Shown: one piece after another, positions 31,990 to 40,151 of the stretch
How the letters are laid out: every line of letters starts with the position of its first letter
How positions within the stretch are numbered: position 1 is the stretch's first letter
Assembly: GCF_016629525.1 (NCBI RefSeq)
Contig: NZ_AP024269.1
Coordinates: forward strand, 3,100,001 to 3,164,000
Direction of reading: 5' to 3'
Length of the DNA stretch: 64,000 nt
Source of the DNA: Kaistia sp. 32K
GTDB lineage: Bacteria > Pseudomonadota > Alphaproteobacteria > Rhizobiales > Kaistiaceae
Notes under the pieces: generated by a model
Told to the model about the DNA's origin: nothing
The model's input: only the letters and a program-made list of their open reading frames with translations
Databases searched by the model: none
Position numbers and translations under genes: made by a program

Positions 31990-32837
31990 TGACGGCCGGC
32001 CGCGTCATCCTCTGCGCGGACGACTATGCGCTATCGCCCGGCGTCTCGCGCGGAATCGCGGAGCTGATCGAGGCGGGCCGCCTTTCGGCGACCGGCGCGA
32101 TGACCACGGAACCCGGCTGGCTGGATCTGGCCGAGGCCGTCGCCACGCTTCGCCGCCACGCCGCCATCGGCCTGCATCTGAACCTGACGACCGGCGCGCC
32201 GCTCGGCGCCATGCCGCGCACCCTGCCCTCGGGCAAATTCGACGGCATTGGCGCGATGATGCGACAGACGCGGAACGGCTCGGCCGATGCTGAGGAGATC
32301 GCTGCCGAGATCGAGCGCCAGCTCGACCGTTTCGAGGATGTCGCCGGCGCGCCGCCCGATTTCGTCGATGGTCATCACCATGTGCATATACTGCCGGTGA
32401 TCCGCCCCGCTCTTCTCGCCGCGCTGGCGCGCCGCTATCCGGACACGCTGCCGCTGGTGCGCGATCCCGGCGACAACCCGATCCGCATCCTCGCGCGGCG
32501 ACGCTCGCTGGTGAAGGCGCTCGGCGTCGCCTTTCTAGCGCGCGGCCTTGCCGCCGATGCCCGCCGCCTTGGCCTGCCGACCAATGACGGCTTTTCCGGT
32601 TTCTCCCGCTTCGACCGCGCCGTGCCGTTCGCGCGGGAGATGGCTGATTTCCTGCGCGCGCCGGGCCCGCGCCAGATGGTGATGTGCCACCCGGGCTATC
32701 CCGACGAGATCCTCCGTCCGCTCGATCCGTTGTTCGAGCGCCGCGGCGAAGAGCTGGAGACGCTCAAGGCCTTCCCGGCTGACCGGATCGTACACCTCGA
32801 GCGCGACGGCGGCGGCCGGATCCGGTGGCCGTCATGA
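31989..32837 (+). CDS. ChbG/HpnK (YdjC) family carbohydrate deacetylase, NaxD-like by context
   Basis: A 282-residue metal-dependent deacetylase. The motifs are ILCADDYALSPG (Asp 11 and 12), GLHLNLT (His 63), FVDGHHHVHILP (His 129-133) and VMCHPGYPDE, a complete active site. Relatives deacetylate chitooligosaccharides (ChbG), act in hopanoid synthesis (HpnK), or deacetylate undecaprenyl-phosphate GalNAc for lipid A modification (NaxD in Francisella). Placement between a GT2 lipid-sugar synthase and a GtrA flippase favours the NaxD-like role. It overlaps its neighbours by one and four bases. Confidence 0.88.
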   Translation: MTAGRVILCADDYALSPGVSRGIAELIEAGRLSATGAMTTEPGWLDLAEAVATLRRHAAIGLHLNLTTGAPLGAMPRTLPSGKFDGIGAMMRQTRNGSADAEEIAAEIERQLDRFEDVAGAPPDFVDGHHHVHILPVIRPALLAALARRYPDTLPLVRDPGDNPIRILARRRSLVKALGVAFLARGLAADARRLGLPTNDGFSGFSRFDRAVPFAREMADFLRAPGPRQMVMCHPGYPDEILRPLDPLFERRGEELETLKAFPADRIVHLERDGGGRIRWPS

Positions 32838-33292
32838 CGGGCTCGTCGCTCGCCGCCAAGCTCCGCCACATCGCCGCCTTCGGCATCTCGGGCCTCAGCG
32901 CCTTCGCCGTCGACGCCACGATCCTGACCGTTCTGGTGCGGCTCGGCGCCGATCCCTATCTCGCGCGGGTGGTGGCGATCGCCATCGCCATGGTGGTCGG
33001 CTGGCTCGCCAACCGGACCTGGACCTTTCACGCCCCCGGGCCGCCAAGGTTGCGCGAATTCCTGCGCTACGCCTCCGTGGCTTCGTTCTCCGTCGCGGTG
33101 AACTATGCCGTCTACGCGCTGCTGCTGATGTCGTGGTCAGGAGCCACACCGATGCGAGCGCTCGTCGCCGGCACGGCGGTCGCGACCCTGATCTCCTATT
33201 TCGGCTATCGCCTCTTTGCCTTCAAAGGCGTCAGGCCGGCAACGCCCGCTCGATCGGCGGCGTCAGACAGCGCCACACCAGGAACGGAATGA
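32834..33292 (+). CDS. GtrA family membrane protein, probable lipid-linked sugar flippase
   Basis: A 152-residue protein with four membrane segments. It has HIAAFGISGLSAFAVDATIL, GWLANRTWTFH and LFAFKG near the end, the GtrA signature. GtrA proteins are thought to flip polyprenyl-phosphate sugars to the periplasmic side for transfer to O-antigen, arabinogalactan or other envelope glycans. The ATG at 32834 overlaps the previous stop (ATGA). Its last 62 bases overlap the convergent GT87-like gene. Confidence 0.9.
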   Translation: MTGSSLAAKLRHIAAFGISGLSAFAVDATILTVLVRLGADPYLARVVAIAIAMVVGWLANRTWTFHAPGPPRLREFLRYASVASFSVAVNYAVYALLLMSWSGATPMRALVAGTAVATLISYFGYRLFAFKGVRPATPARSAASDSATPGTE

Positions 33293-34424
33293 AGGCGAGG
33301 CAGAGCAGCGGCCGGAGCCAGAGCGAGCCGATCGGATAGATCGCGATCGCGACGACGAAGGCGACGGCCAGCCAGACCATCAGCCAGCTCGCGAAAGCGC
33401 GCCGCTCGCGATGCCAGAGCAGTCCCGCATAGATCGCGAAGACGCAGCCGAACATCACATAGGTGTTCGATTCCGTCCGCGGGTTGAACAGCATCAGATA
33501 GACCACCGCGATGGCGAGAATGTTGAAGGGCGCGTCGCGACCCGTGCGCCGCTGCGCCAGAAAGGCGAGCCCGAGCGCCAGAAGCGCGAAGACGACGCGG
33601 ATCCCCGTCAGGACACGATCGGAAAGCGAAATGCCGAGCGCGTTTAGCAGGCCGGTCAGGTCGGCCCAGAGCCCGTCGCCGGGATCCCCTGCGGCCAGGA
33701 CCTTGGCGATCCCGAGCCGATAGAGCTCGACGATGCCGGCGGGATCGGGGTTGATGAAGGGCAGCAGCAGGAAGCCGATCGTCACGACGATCAGGCGCCA
33801 GCCGAGCTTCGGATAGAGCACGCCGACGAGCAGCATCAGCACCAAGGCCAGCGGCTTGATCGCGAAGGCGAGGCCGAGCAGCAGCGCGGCGGTCCACCAG
33901 CGCGCCTCGATGATCGCGATGGAGCCGAGCAGCATCAACGCCATCAGCAGAACCGTCGCCTGGCCGTTGCGGAAGGCGCTGAAACCGCTCGGCGCCAGCA
34001 GAAGCAGCGACGCTCCGAAGACGAGCCACTTCCGGCGCCCCGTCACCGCGGGCAGCAGCACGCCGAAGCTGCGCCATACGGCATAGGCGAGCAGCCCCGC
34101 CGACACCACCCGCCAAAGCGCGTCGCCGAGCGAGGCGCCGAGAAGCGCGAAAGGCGTATAGAGGACGGCGAAGCTCGGAAGGTAGAGGAAGCCGGCGATG
34201 CCGCCGCCGAAGATATCGTCGCCGCGCCACCAGCCGAGCGAACCGAGGCGATAGACCGGCACGACGCTGCGGCGGTCGGGATCGGCGAGCACCAGCGCCA
34301 CGACGACCAGATTGAACAGCAGGAAGATCGCGAGACCTGCCCAGCCGGCGTAGGGGAGCATCCGGTCGAGCGGCTCCTCCGACAAGGAGGGCTCGGCGCG
34401 CCGGGCAGTGGGATCGAGGGTCAT
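33231..34424 (-). CDS. Polytopic glycosyltransferase, GT87/DUF2029-like
   Basis: A 397-residue integral membrane protein with about ten hydrophobic segments. An acidic-aromatic loop follows the first segment (GWWRGDDIFGGG). FRNGQATVLLMALMLLG and LGLAFAIKPLALVL are typical of the GT87 (DUF2029) polyprenol-phosphate-mannose-dependent transferases. Such enzymes use lipid-linked sugars on the periplasmic face. The ATG at 34424 overlaps the murI stop by four bases (ATGA), so it is coupled to murI. It converges on the GT2-ChbG-GtrA operon, whose product could be its donor. Confidence 0.82.
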   Translation of the reverse strand: MTLDPTARRAEPSLSEEPLDRMLPYAGWAGLAIFLLFNLVVVALVLADPDRRSVVPVYRLGSLGWWRGDDIFGGGIAGFLYLPSFAVLYTPFALLGASLGDALWRVVSAGLLAYAVWRSFGVLLPAVTGRRKWLVFGASLLLLAPSGFSAFRNGQATVLLMALMLLGSIAIIEARWWTAALLLGLAFAIKPLALVLMLLVGVLYPKLGWRLIVVTIGFLLLPFINPDPAGIVELYRLGIAKVLAAGDPGDGLWADLTGLLNALGISLSDRVLTGIRVVFALLALGLAFLAQRRTGRDAPFNILAIAVVYLMLFNPRTESNTYVMFGCVFAIYAGLLWHRERRAFASWLMVWLAVAFVVAIAIYPIGSLWLRPLLCLAFIPFLVWRCLTPPIERALPA

Positions 34425-35215
34425 GACGGCTCGCCTTCCAGGCCCATTTCCGCGAGGACGGGCGTCAATTGCCGGGGCCAGGGCTTCCCGGAGGTCAGAT
34501 AGGCCCGGCCGGGCCGTGCGGCGACGCCATCGGCATCGCGCGCCAGTTCCAGGACGGAGAGCACGCGCCGGGCGATCGCCTCGGACGGGTCGATCCAGGC
34601 GACGGGCCAGGGCGCGACGGCCTTCAGCCGGTCGATCAGGAACGGATAATGGGTGCAGGCGAGCACGATCGTGTCGGTCCGCTTGCCGTCGACCTCGATG
34701 AAGGCCGGCTCGATCTCGGTCCGGATTGCCGCGTCGGCGACGCTCTCGCCGCGCATCACGGCTTCCGCCAGCGGCGCCAGCTCGGACGAGCCGACGAGGC
34801 GGACATGGCAATCCCGGGCGAAATCCCGGATCAGCTCGCGCGTATAGTCGCGCTTCATCGTCCCAGGCGTCGCCAGTACGCCGACGACATGGCTGCCGGA
34901 ACGCTCCGCCGCCGGCTTGATCGCCGGCACCGTGCCGATAAATGGAAGCGCATGCGCGGCGCGCAGGGGCGGCAGCACGAGGGTCGAGGCGGTGTTGCAG
35001 GCGATCACGACGGCGTCGGGTCGGTGGTGCTCGATCAGGCGCCCCATCAGCGAAACGATATGATCGGAAAGCGGCTCCGCCTCCCAGTCGCCATACGGGA
35101 AGCCGGCGTCATCGGCGACATAGGCGATGTCCGCCGACGGCAGCTGCCGCCGGATCTCGCGCAGCACCGAGAGACCCCCGATACCCGAATCGAAGACCAG
35201 AAGCCTGGCGCTCAA
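34421..35215 (-). CDS. murI: Glutamate racemase
   Basis: Provides D-glutamate for peptidoglycan. The 264-residue protein starts LLVFDSGIGGLSVLREI, with the catalytic Asp and Ser. VADDAGFPYGD, VIACNTAST (Cys 73) and VLACTHYPFL (second catalytic Cys, about residue 183) complete the site. FPYGD instead of the common FPYG(T/E)K is seen in many alphaproteobacteria. The start is a TTG at 35215 that overlaps the trmJ stop codon (TTGA); the open frame upstream reads nonsense. It sits in a tight trmJ-murI-GT87 operon. Confidence 0.93.
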   Translation of the reverse strand: MSARLLVFDSGIGGLSVLREIRRQLPSADIAYVADDAGFPYGDWEAEPLSDHIVSLMGRLIEHHRPDAVVIACNTASTLVLPPLRAAHALPFIGTVPAIKPAAERSGSHVVGVLATPGTMKRDYTRELIRDFARDCHVRLVGSSELAPLAEAVMRGESVADAAIRTEIEPAFIEVDGKRTDTIVLACTHYPFLIDRLKAVAPWPVAWIDPSEAIARRVLSVLELARDADGVAARPGRAYLTSGKPWPRQLTPVLAEMGLEGEPS

Positions 35216-36021
35216 TCGTCGGCCTCGCGGCTCGTGGTCTCGGTGCCGTCGGCGCGCTTGCGGGGTCGGGTCGGCCGGTTCTCCAGCGCCGCGATCACGC
35301 CGCGCAAGGTGCGTATATCGGCCTCCGTGAACTGCGCCCGCTGCAGCATGGCGCGCAGCGTCTGCACCACCACCGGCCGCTTCTCGACCGGCCGGAAGAA
35401 GGTGACGTTGTCGAGCGCGCCCTCGAGATGCTCGAACAGGCCGAGCAGCTCCTGCTTGGTCGCAGGGCGGCTGTCGTTCGGCGTCGTGAAGCGGAGGCCC
35501 GCCTCCTCGGTCTCCAGCCCGCTGCGCCGCCACTCATAGGCGACGATCAGCACGGCCTGGGCGATGTTCAGCGAGGCGAACTGCGGATCGATCGGCAGCG
35601 TCACGATCTCGTCGGCGAGCGAGATCTCCTCGTTGGTGAGGCCGATACGCTCGCGCCCGAACAGCACGCCGGTCTTCACGCCGCCGGTCATGTGACCGCG
35701 CATGATGGTTGCCGCCGAGGCGGGACCGCGCACGGGCTTCGCCAATTCACGCGAGCGCGCCGTGGTCGCGACCAGATAGCCGAGATCGGCGACGGCCTCC
35801 TCGACGGTATCGAACAGGCGGATCCGGTCGAAGACATGATCCGCGCGGCTGGCGGCGCGGCGGGCGCTCTCGTTCGGCCAGCCGTCCCGCGGATTGACGA
35901 TCCGCAGATCGCCGAGGCCGAAATTCGCCATGGCGCGGGCAGCCGTGCCGATGTTCTCGCCGAGCTGGGGTTCGACGAGAATGACGGCCGGGCCATCGAC
36001 GAGAAGATTAGAAGCGGGCAT
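35212..36021 (-). CDS. trmJ: tRNA (cytidine/uridine-2'-O-)-methyltransferase TrmJ-like
   Basis: A SPOUT-class RNA methyltransferase, 269 residues. Conserved pieces are LVEPQLGENIGTAARAMANFG, LRIVNPRDGWPN, GVLFGRERIGLTNEE and LPIDPQFASLNIAQAVLIVAYE (shown in parts), matching the TrmJ subgroup that methylates position 32 of tRNA. The C-terminal 100 residues are helical and family-typical. The start could be ATG 36021 or ATG 36051; neither has a strong ribosome binding site, and 36021 gives the more usual N-terminus. Its stop overlaps murI. Confidence 0.9.
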   Translation of the reverse strand: MPASNLLVDGPAVILVEPQLGENIGTAARAMANFGLGDLRIVNPRDGWPNESARRAASRADHVFDRIRLFDTVEEAVADLGYLVATTARSRELAKPVRGPASAATIMRGHMTGGVKTGVLFGRERIGLTNEEISLADEIVTLPIDPQFASLNIAQAVLIVAYEWRRSGLETEEAGLRFTTPNDSRPATKQELLGLFEHLEGALDNVTFFRPVEKRPVVVQTLRAMLQRAQFTEADIRTLRGVIAALENRPTRPRKRADGTETTSREADD

Positions 36022-36153
36022 GTCGTCCGTGCAGCAATGTGAGAAAGGCATGTCCTAGCTGATTGCTCGCGCTCACGCTATATTCGCGCAGAAGGTTGCC
36101 GGTCCGCGAGTCGCAACCCCGGCAACAGGATGGTCCAAGGGGAGGACGAGCAA

Positions 36154-36717
36154 ATGCCCGCAGATTTGGCAGCCAACAAGAGCTTTTCCGCGGCCGTGCG
36201 GGAGAAATGGGGTTGGTTCCTGTTTCTCGGCATCGTCTTTCTGGTCGGCGGCGTCTTCGCCATTGCGATGCCGCTGATTTCGAGCGTCACGGTCACCGTG
36301 TTCCTCGCCATCGTGCTGGTCATCGCCGGCGTCTTCCAGATTTTCCAGGCGTTCAGCGTCCAGGGCTGGGGCGGCTTCCTGTGGCAGCTGGTCGTCGGCG
36401 TCGTTGTGCTACTCGGCGGCATCGCGATCTACGCGTCGCCCGTCTTCGGCAGCTTCGCGCTGACGCTGGTCATCGCTTCGGTGTTCCTGGCCAAGGGCAT
36501 CTTCCAGATCGCCCTCTCCTTCCGCATCCGACCGCTCGACGGCTGGGGCTGGATCCTGGCGGCCGGCATCATCGCCTTCCTGGCCGGCTTCTTCATCCTC
36601 GCCCAGTATCCGGTCTCGGGTCTCTGGGTGCCGGGCACGCTCGCGGGCATCTCGCTGCTCTTCACCGGCTGGAGCTATATCGCCCTTGCCCTGGCGGCGC
36701 GGCGCTCGGTCGCATGA
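36154..36717 (+). CDS. HdeD family (DUF308) membrane protein
   Basis: A 187-residue protein with six membrane segments in three short repeats (for example FLGIVFLVGGVFAIAMPL and VVGVVVLLGGIAIYASP). This is the HdeD/DUF308 family; E. coli HdeD takes part in acid resistance at high cell density. The ATG at 36154 follows a strong GGGGAGGA; an upstream ATG at 36130 lacks one. Its stop overlaps the start of the next glycosyltransferase by four bases, an unusual partner for HdeD. Confidence 0.88.
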   Translation: MPADLAANKSFSAAVREKWGWFLFLGIVFLVGGVFAIAMPLISSVTVTVFLAIVLVIAGVFQIFQAFSVQGWGGFLWQLVVGVVVLLGGIAIYASPVFGSFALTLVIASVFLAKGIFQIALSFRIRPLDGWGWILAAGIIAFLAGFFILAQYPVSGLWVPGTLAGISLLFTGWSYIALALAARRSVA

Positions 36718-37616
36718 ACGAGACGGAGTGGCGTGCGTTCTATGGGGTGAACGGCAGCGACAAGCTCCCGCTCGTCTCGATCCTCGTGATCAACTGGAAC
36801 TACGCCACTTATCTGACCCACGCTCTCGAATCGGCGGCCGCGCAGGACTATCCGGCGCTGGAGATCCTGATCCTCGACAATGGCTCGGACGACGGCAGCG
36901 TCGAGCGGATCCGGGCCTTCGTCGAGCGGCATCCAAACGTCCGCTTCATCGAGCTGTCCGAGAACCTCGGGCAGCTCGGCGCGGCGCACCACATCTTCAC
37001 CGAGCACGAAGTCGCAGGGCAGTTCGTCAATTTCCTCGACACGGACGACCTGCTGCTGCCGCATTTCATCAGCCATCACGTCCGGGCCCATCTGCTGGTC
37101 AACAATGGCGCGGCAATCTCGACCAGCGACGCCCTGCAGCTCGACCAGAACGGCATCATCCTTGCCGGCAGCCTGCCGGACTGGTGGAAGCTGCCCTCGG
37201 AAGACCGCGCCGATTTCGAGGATCGTTCGATCCAAACCCACGGCGACCCGCCGCAACAGATCGAGCTGAGCCTGATCTCGCGACGCCTCGAGCGGTGGTG
37301 CTTCTATCCGGGTACGTCCAACGTGTTCAGCCGGCGGAAACTGGCGGAACTCTTCTCGGCCATCCACCCGCCGATCGACCGGCGGTTCGCGCTCGACGCG
37401 ACCGCGGCGCCCTTCTGCCATGCGGAAGCCGGAACCATCATGCTGAACGAGCCCTTGTCGGGCTATCGGGTGCATGGCAGAAATGCGAGCCTGGTTGCCC
37501 CGCCGCTCCAGCATTTCGTCCCCGGGCGGATATCCTATGGCGACATGGGAAAACAACAGCGGGCATGGCACCACGAAATCCTCGAGGGCGCGAGGAAGGA
37601 GAAAAGGAGCGGTTGA
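36714..37616 (+). CDS. GT2 family glycosyltransferase (soluble, intact)
   Basis: A 300-residue family 2 glycosyltransferase without membrane segments. It begins with an 18-residue lead, then LVSILVINWNYATYL, and has LILDNGSDDGS (first Asp about 55) and the metal-binding LDTDD (109-112). VFSRRKLAELF and GYRVHGRNASL are typical of GT2 enzymes that extend surface polysaccharides. Acceptor and donor are unknown. The ATG overlaps the hdeD-like stop. The next gene is a paralogue that lost the metal motif. Confidence 0.87.
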   Translation: MNETEWRAFYGVNGSDKLPLVSILVINWNYATYLTHALESAAAQDYPALEILILDNGSDDGSVERIRAFVERHPNVRFIELSENLGQLGAAHHIFTEHEVAGQFVNFLDTDDLLLPHFISHHVRAHLLVNNGAAISTSDALQLDQNGIILAGSLPDWWKLPSEDRADFEDRSIQTHGDPPQQIELSLISRRLERWCFYPGTSNVFSRRKLAELFSAIHPPIDRRFALDATAAPFCHAEAGTIMLNEPLSGYRVHGRNASLVAPPLQHFVPGRISYGDMGKQQRAWHHEILEGARKEKRSG

Positions 37617-37674
37617 ATGCAGACTGCGACGTTTTCTCAACCGGGCCGATATCGGTCCCGTCGCCGCGCCTCGC

Positions 37675-38862
37675 ATGAACACGTCTAGCTTTTCGATCCG
37701 CGGCATCCAGTCCGAGCAACTGACGAATTCGGCCGCCATCCGCCTTCCCCTCGTTTCCTTCGTCATCCTCCGGAGCGGCGAGACGGACTTCGGTCTGGTG
37801 ATCGAGGCGATCCGGGCACAGGATTACCCCGATATCGAAGCCGTCCTCGTCGACGATGGCGCAACGGAAGCAAGCAGCAGGGAAATCCAGGGCCTCATCG
37901 CAGGCGATCCGCGCTTCAAGCTCGTATCCTCCGAACAGCAGCTCGGCCCCATGGCGGCGGCGCGGCAAGGGTACGACAGGACCGTCGGCGCATTCGTCGT
38001 GTTCCTGGACACCGCCGTGCTGCCGCTTCCCCAATTCGCCTCGAGCCATGTCCAGGCGCATCTGGCGAGCCGCCACGTCATAGCCTTTACCGCTTCCAGA
38101 ATCCTTGCCGGAGCCATTCCCGAGCCTGCCGCGCCCAAGGCGCCGGCGACGGGGCTCGGCCTGCTCCGCGAGGACACGGCAATCCGTCTGAGCTGCCTCG
38201 GCGAGGCCGATTTCGAAGCGCTCGCCGCCAAGACCGTACTGCTGGATCCGGTCACGGCGGGATGGACCACGTCCCCCGGAATGCTCGCCGTCTATCGCCG
38301 CCATGTCGTCGAGCAGCTTCATCCCGTCGACGACCCAGCCGCTCCTGACGATCTCTCCGTCAACACCCACTACGCCGGACTGGCGCATTTGCTCGGCGGA
38401 TCGGCGGCGATCGATATGCCGTTGGCGCAAGCGATCGGATCGACCGATCCGAGCCGCGCTTCCAAGGCGCGGGCAAGCGCCTCGCAAACCCAACAGATGC
38501 TCGGTGTCTGGGCCCGCAATGGAAGTGACCTCGAGCGACGGATCGGTCTGCGCCGCTATTGGGATGCCCTATGCGTCCTGATGGCGCCCGCATCGGAGCG
38601 CGCCGACGCGGCGAGCGAGACCGCGTTCAAGGGAATTCTGCCCCTGTTGACGGCGACCTTCGGCGAAAAGCAGACCATCCACCGGCTGAACCAGCGCCTG
38701 CCGAAAGGCCAGTTTCGCGCCATGCTCCATGCCCATCACGGCCCTAACCTGCCGTTCCGAACCCATATGGCGGTCCGCCTGAGCACGCTCCGCTCCTGGC
38801 ACAACCGCCTCCGTCTCGCTCTGCGCAAACACAGGCGACGGCTCAGAGGGCACGTGTCCTAG
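37675..38862 (+). CDS. Degenerate GT2-like protein
   Basis: A 395-residue protein whose first 130 residues align with the preceding glycosyltransferase: LPLVSFVILRSGETDFG, VLVDDGATEASSRE, and VFLDTAVLPLPQFASSHVQAHL, which faces NFLDTDDLLLPHFISHHVRAHL there (compared in pieces). The metal-binding DTDD has become DTAV (112-115), so normal catalysis looks lost. The remaining 260 residues, ending in a strongly basic tail, are unfamiliar. The ATG at 37675 is 58 bases after the previous stop. The frame is open further upstream but within that gene. Confidence 0.72.
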   Translation: MNTSSFSIRGIQSEQLTNSAAIRLPLVSFVILRSGETDFGLVIEAIRAQDYPDIEAVLVDDGATEASSREIQGLIAGDPRFKLVSSEQQLGPMAAARQGYDRTVGAFVVFLDTAVLPLPQFASSHVQAHLASRHVIAFTASRILAGAIPEPAAPKAPATGLGLLREDTAIRLSCLGEADFEALAAKTVLLDPVTAGWTTSPGMLAVYRRHVVEQLHPVDDPAAPDDLSVNTHYAGLAHLLGGSAAIDMPLAQAIGSTDPSRASKARASASQTQQMLGVWARNGSDLERRIGLRRYWDALCVLMAPASERADAASETAFKGILPLLTATFGEKQTIHRLNQRLPKGQFRAMLHAHHGPNLPFRTHMAVRLSTLRSWHNRLRLALRKHRRRLRGHVS

Positions 38863-38904
38863 GGCCAAGCCCACCTGCCCGCCCTTGGCATCCCCCACAT
38901 GACA

Positions 38905-38935
38905 CGTATATGATCCGTATATGAATCATATACGG
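38905..38935 (+). promoter_or_regulatory. Palindromic operator candidate before the ParD-like gene
   Basis: A perfect 21-base palindrome (CCGTATATGA-A-TCATATACGG, 38915-38935) ends just before the start codon at 38944 and overlaps the GGAG ribosome binding site. A third half-site, CGTATATGA at 38905-38913, is a direct copy 11 bases before the first. This spacing, about one helical turn, suits cooperative binding by dimers such as ribbon-helix-helix antitoxins. Confidence 0.7.
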
Positions 38936-38943
38936 AGATCCCC

Positions 38944-39156
38944 ATGGGCATCGTGAACATAGAGGACGACCTGCACGAGCAGCTGCGCCGGGCGAGCAAG
39001 GTATCGTTCCGCTCGATCAACGCGCAGGCCGCCTACTGGATCAAAATCGGCATGCTGTGCGAGACCCATCCGACGCTCACCTTCGCGGAGATCATCGCGC
39101 GCGAGCTCAGCTCCGCCGGCGTCTCGGCTCCCTCGCTCGCGACCAGCGAAGCATGA
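38944..39156 (+). CDS. ParD-like antitoxin family protein
   Basis: A 70-residue protein: a short strand (GIVNIEDDLHEQLRRAS) followed by helices with SINAQAAYWIKIGMLCE. This fits the ParD-like group of ribbon-helix-helix proteins, annotated as antitoxins but often without a ParE toxin. GGAG within a palindromic operator precedes the ATG, consistent with self-repression. Its stop overlaps the start of a methionine aminopeptidase gene (ATGA), so the two are made together. No ParE-like toxin gene is nearby. Confidence 0.8.
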   Translation: MGIVNIEDDLHEQLRRASKVSFRSINAQAAYWIKIGMLCETHPTLTFAEIIARELSSAGVSAPSLATSEA

Positions 39157-39986
39157 CGAAAACGCCTCAGGAACTGGCGCTGCTGGCCGAATCCGGCCGG
39201 TTGCTCGCCTCCGTCTTCGCGCTGCTGGACCGAACCCCGCTCGCCGGCCTGTCGACGCTGGAGATCAACGACAGGGTCGAGCGCTTCATCGTCGACGATC
39301 TCCAGGCCCGCCCCGCCAGCAAGGGACAGTACGGCTATGGCTTCGTGCTGAATTCCTCGGTGAACGAGGTGGTCTGCCACGGCGTCCCGTCGTCCTCGGC
39401 CGTGCTTCGCGACGGCGACATCGTCAATCTCGACATCACGCTCGAGAAGAACGGCTATATCGCCGATTCCAGCAAGACCTACCTGGTCGGCAACGTGAAC
39501 CCGGCCGCCAAGAAGCTGGTCCAGACCACCTATGAAGCGATGTGGATGGGCATCCGGGCGGTCCGCCCCGGCGCACATCTCGGCGACATCGGCTGGGCGA
39601 TCGAACGGCATGCCAAGCGAAACGGCTATTCCGTCGTGCGTGAATATTGCGGCCATGGCATCGGCCAGGAGATGCACGAGGAACCGCAGATCCTGCATTT
39701 CGGCAAGCCGGGAACGGGCCGCGCCATCCGCGAGGGCATGGTGTTCACGATCGAGCCGATGCTCAATCGCGGCCGGGCGAGCGTGGAGACCCAGGATGAC
39801 GGCTGGACAGTCGTGACGCGGGACGGGTCGCTCTCCGCCCAGTTCGAGCACACCGTCGCCGTCACGGCGTCCGGCGTGTCGGTGCTAACGCTGCGTCCCG
39901 ACGAGCTCTCGCGGTTCGGCAGTCACGCCTTCCGAGGCGACGCCACCGTCGGCGGCACACGCAAGTCCGCGGCGGCGAGGGCGTGA
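39153..39986 (+). CDS. map: Type I methionine aminopeptidase
   Basis: Removes the starting Met from new proteins. The 277-residue pita-bread fold has all five metal ligands: Asp 94, Asp 105, His 168, Glu 201 and Glu 232, at the same spacing as in the E. coli enzyme. The substrate-binding His residues at about 76 (VVCHGVPSS) and 175 (GQEMHEEP) are present too. The C-terminal 25 residues are a non-conserved tail. It is coupled to the ParD-like gene, unlike the usual housekeeping map beside rpsB or other genes, so it may be a second copy. Confidence 0.92.
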   Translation: MTKTPQELALLAESGRLLASVFALLDRTPLAGLSTLEINDRVERFIVDDLQARPASKGQYGYGFVLNSSVNEVVCHGVPSSSAVLRDGDIVNLDITLEKNGYIADSSKTYLVGNVNPAAKKLVQTTYEAMWMGIRAVRPGAHLGDIGWAIERHAKRNGYSVVREYCGHGIGQEMHEEPQILHFGKPGTGRAIREGMVFTIEPMLNRGRASVETQDDGWTVVTRDGSLSAQFEHTVAVTASGVSVLTLRPDELSRFGSHAFRGDATVGGTRKSAAARA

Positions 39987-40151
39987 CGGAGGGTCGCCCG
40001 TCATTCGGCTCCCTTCCCGTCATTCCCTGCCTTTGCGCCTTCTGAGTGCGATGCTATAGGGGAGCCCGCACCATCCTCGGCGCCGCCTTGGCCAGCGATC
40101 TCCTTCCGCCGGCGGGCCAGCCGTTCAACCCAGAAGCGAGGCAATCCTCCC

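Noticed and set aside
39057-39152. Longer start for the methionine aminopeptidase inside the ParD-like gene
   Set aside because: The ATG overlapping the ParD-like stop gives the exact family N-terminus; the upstream residues are unrelated.
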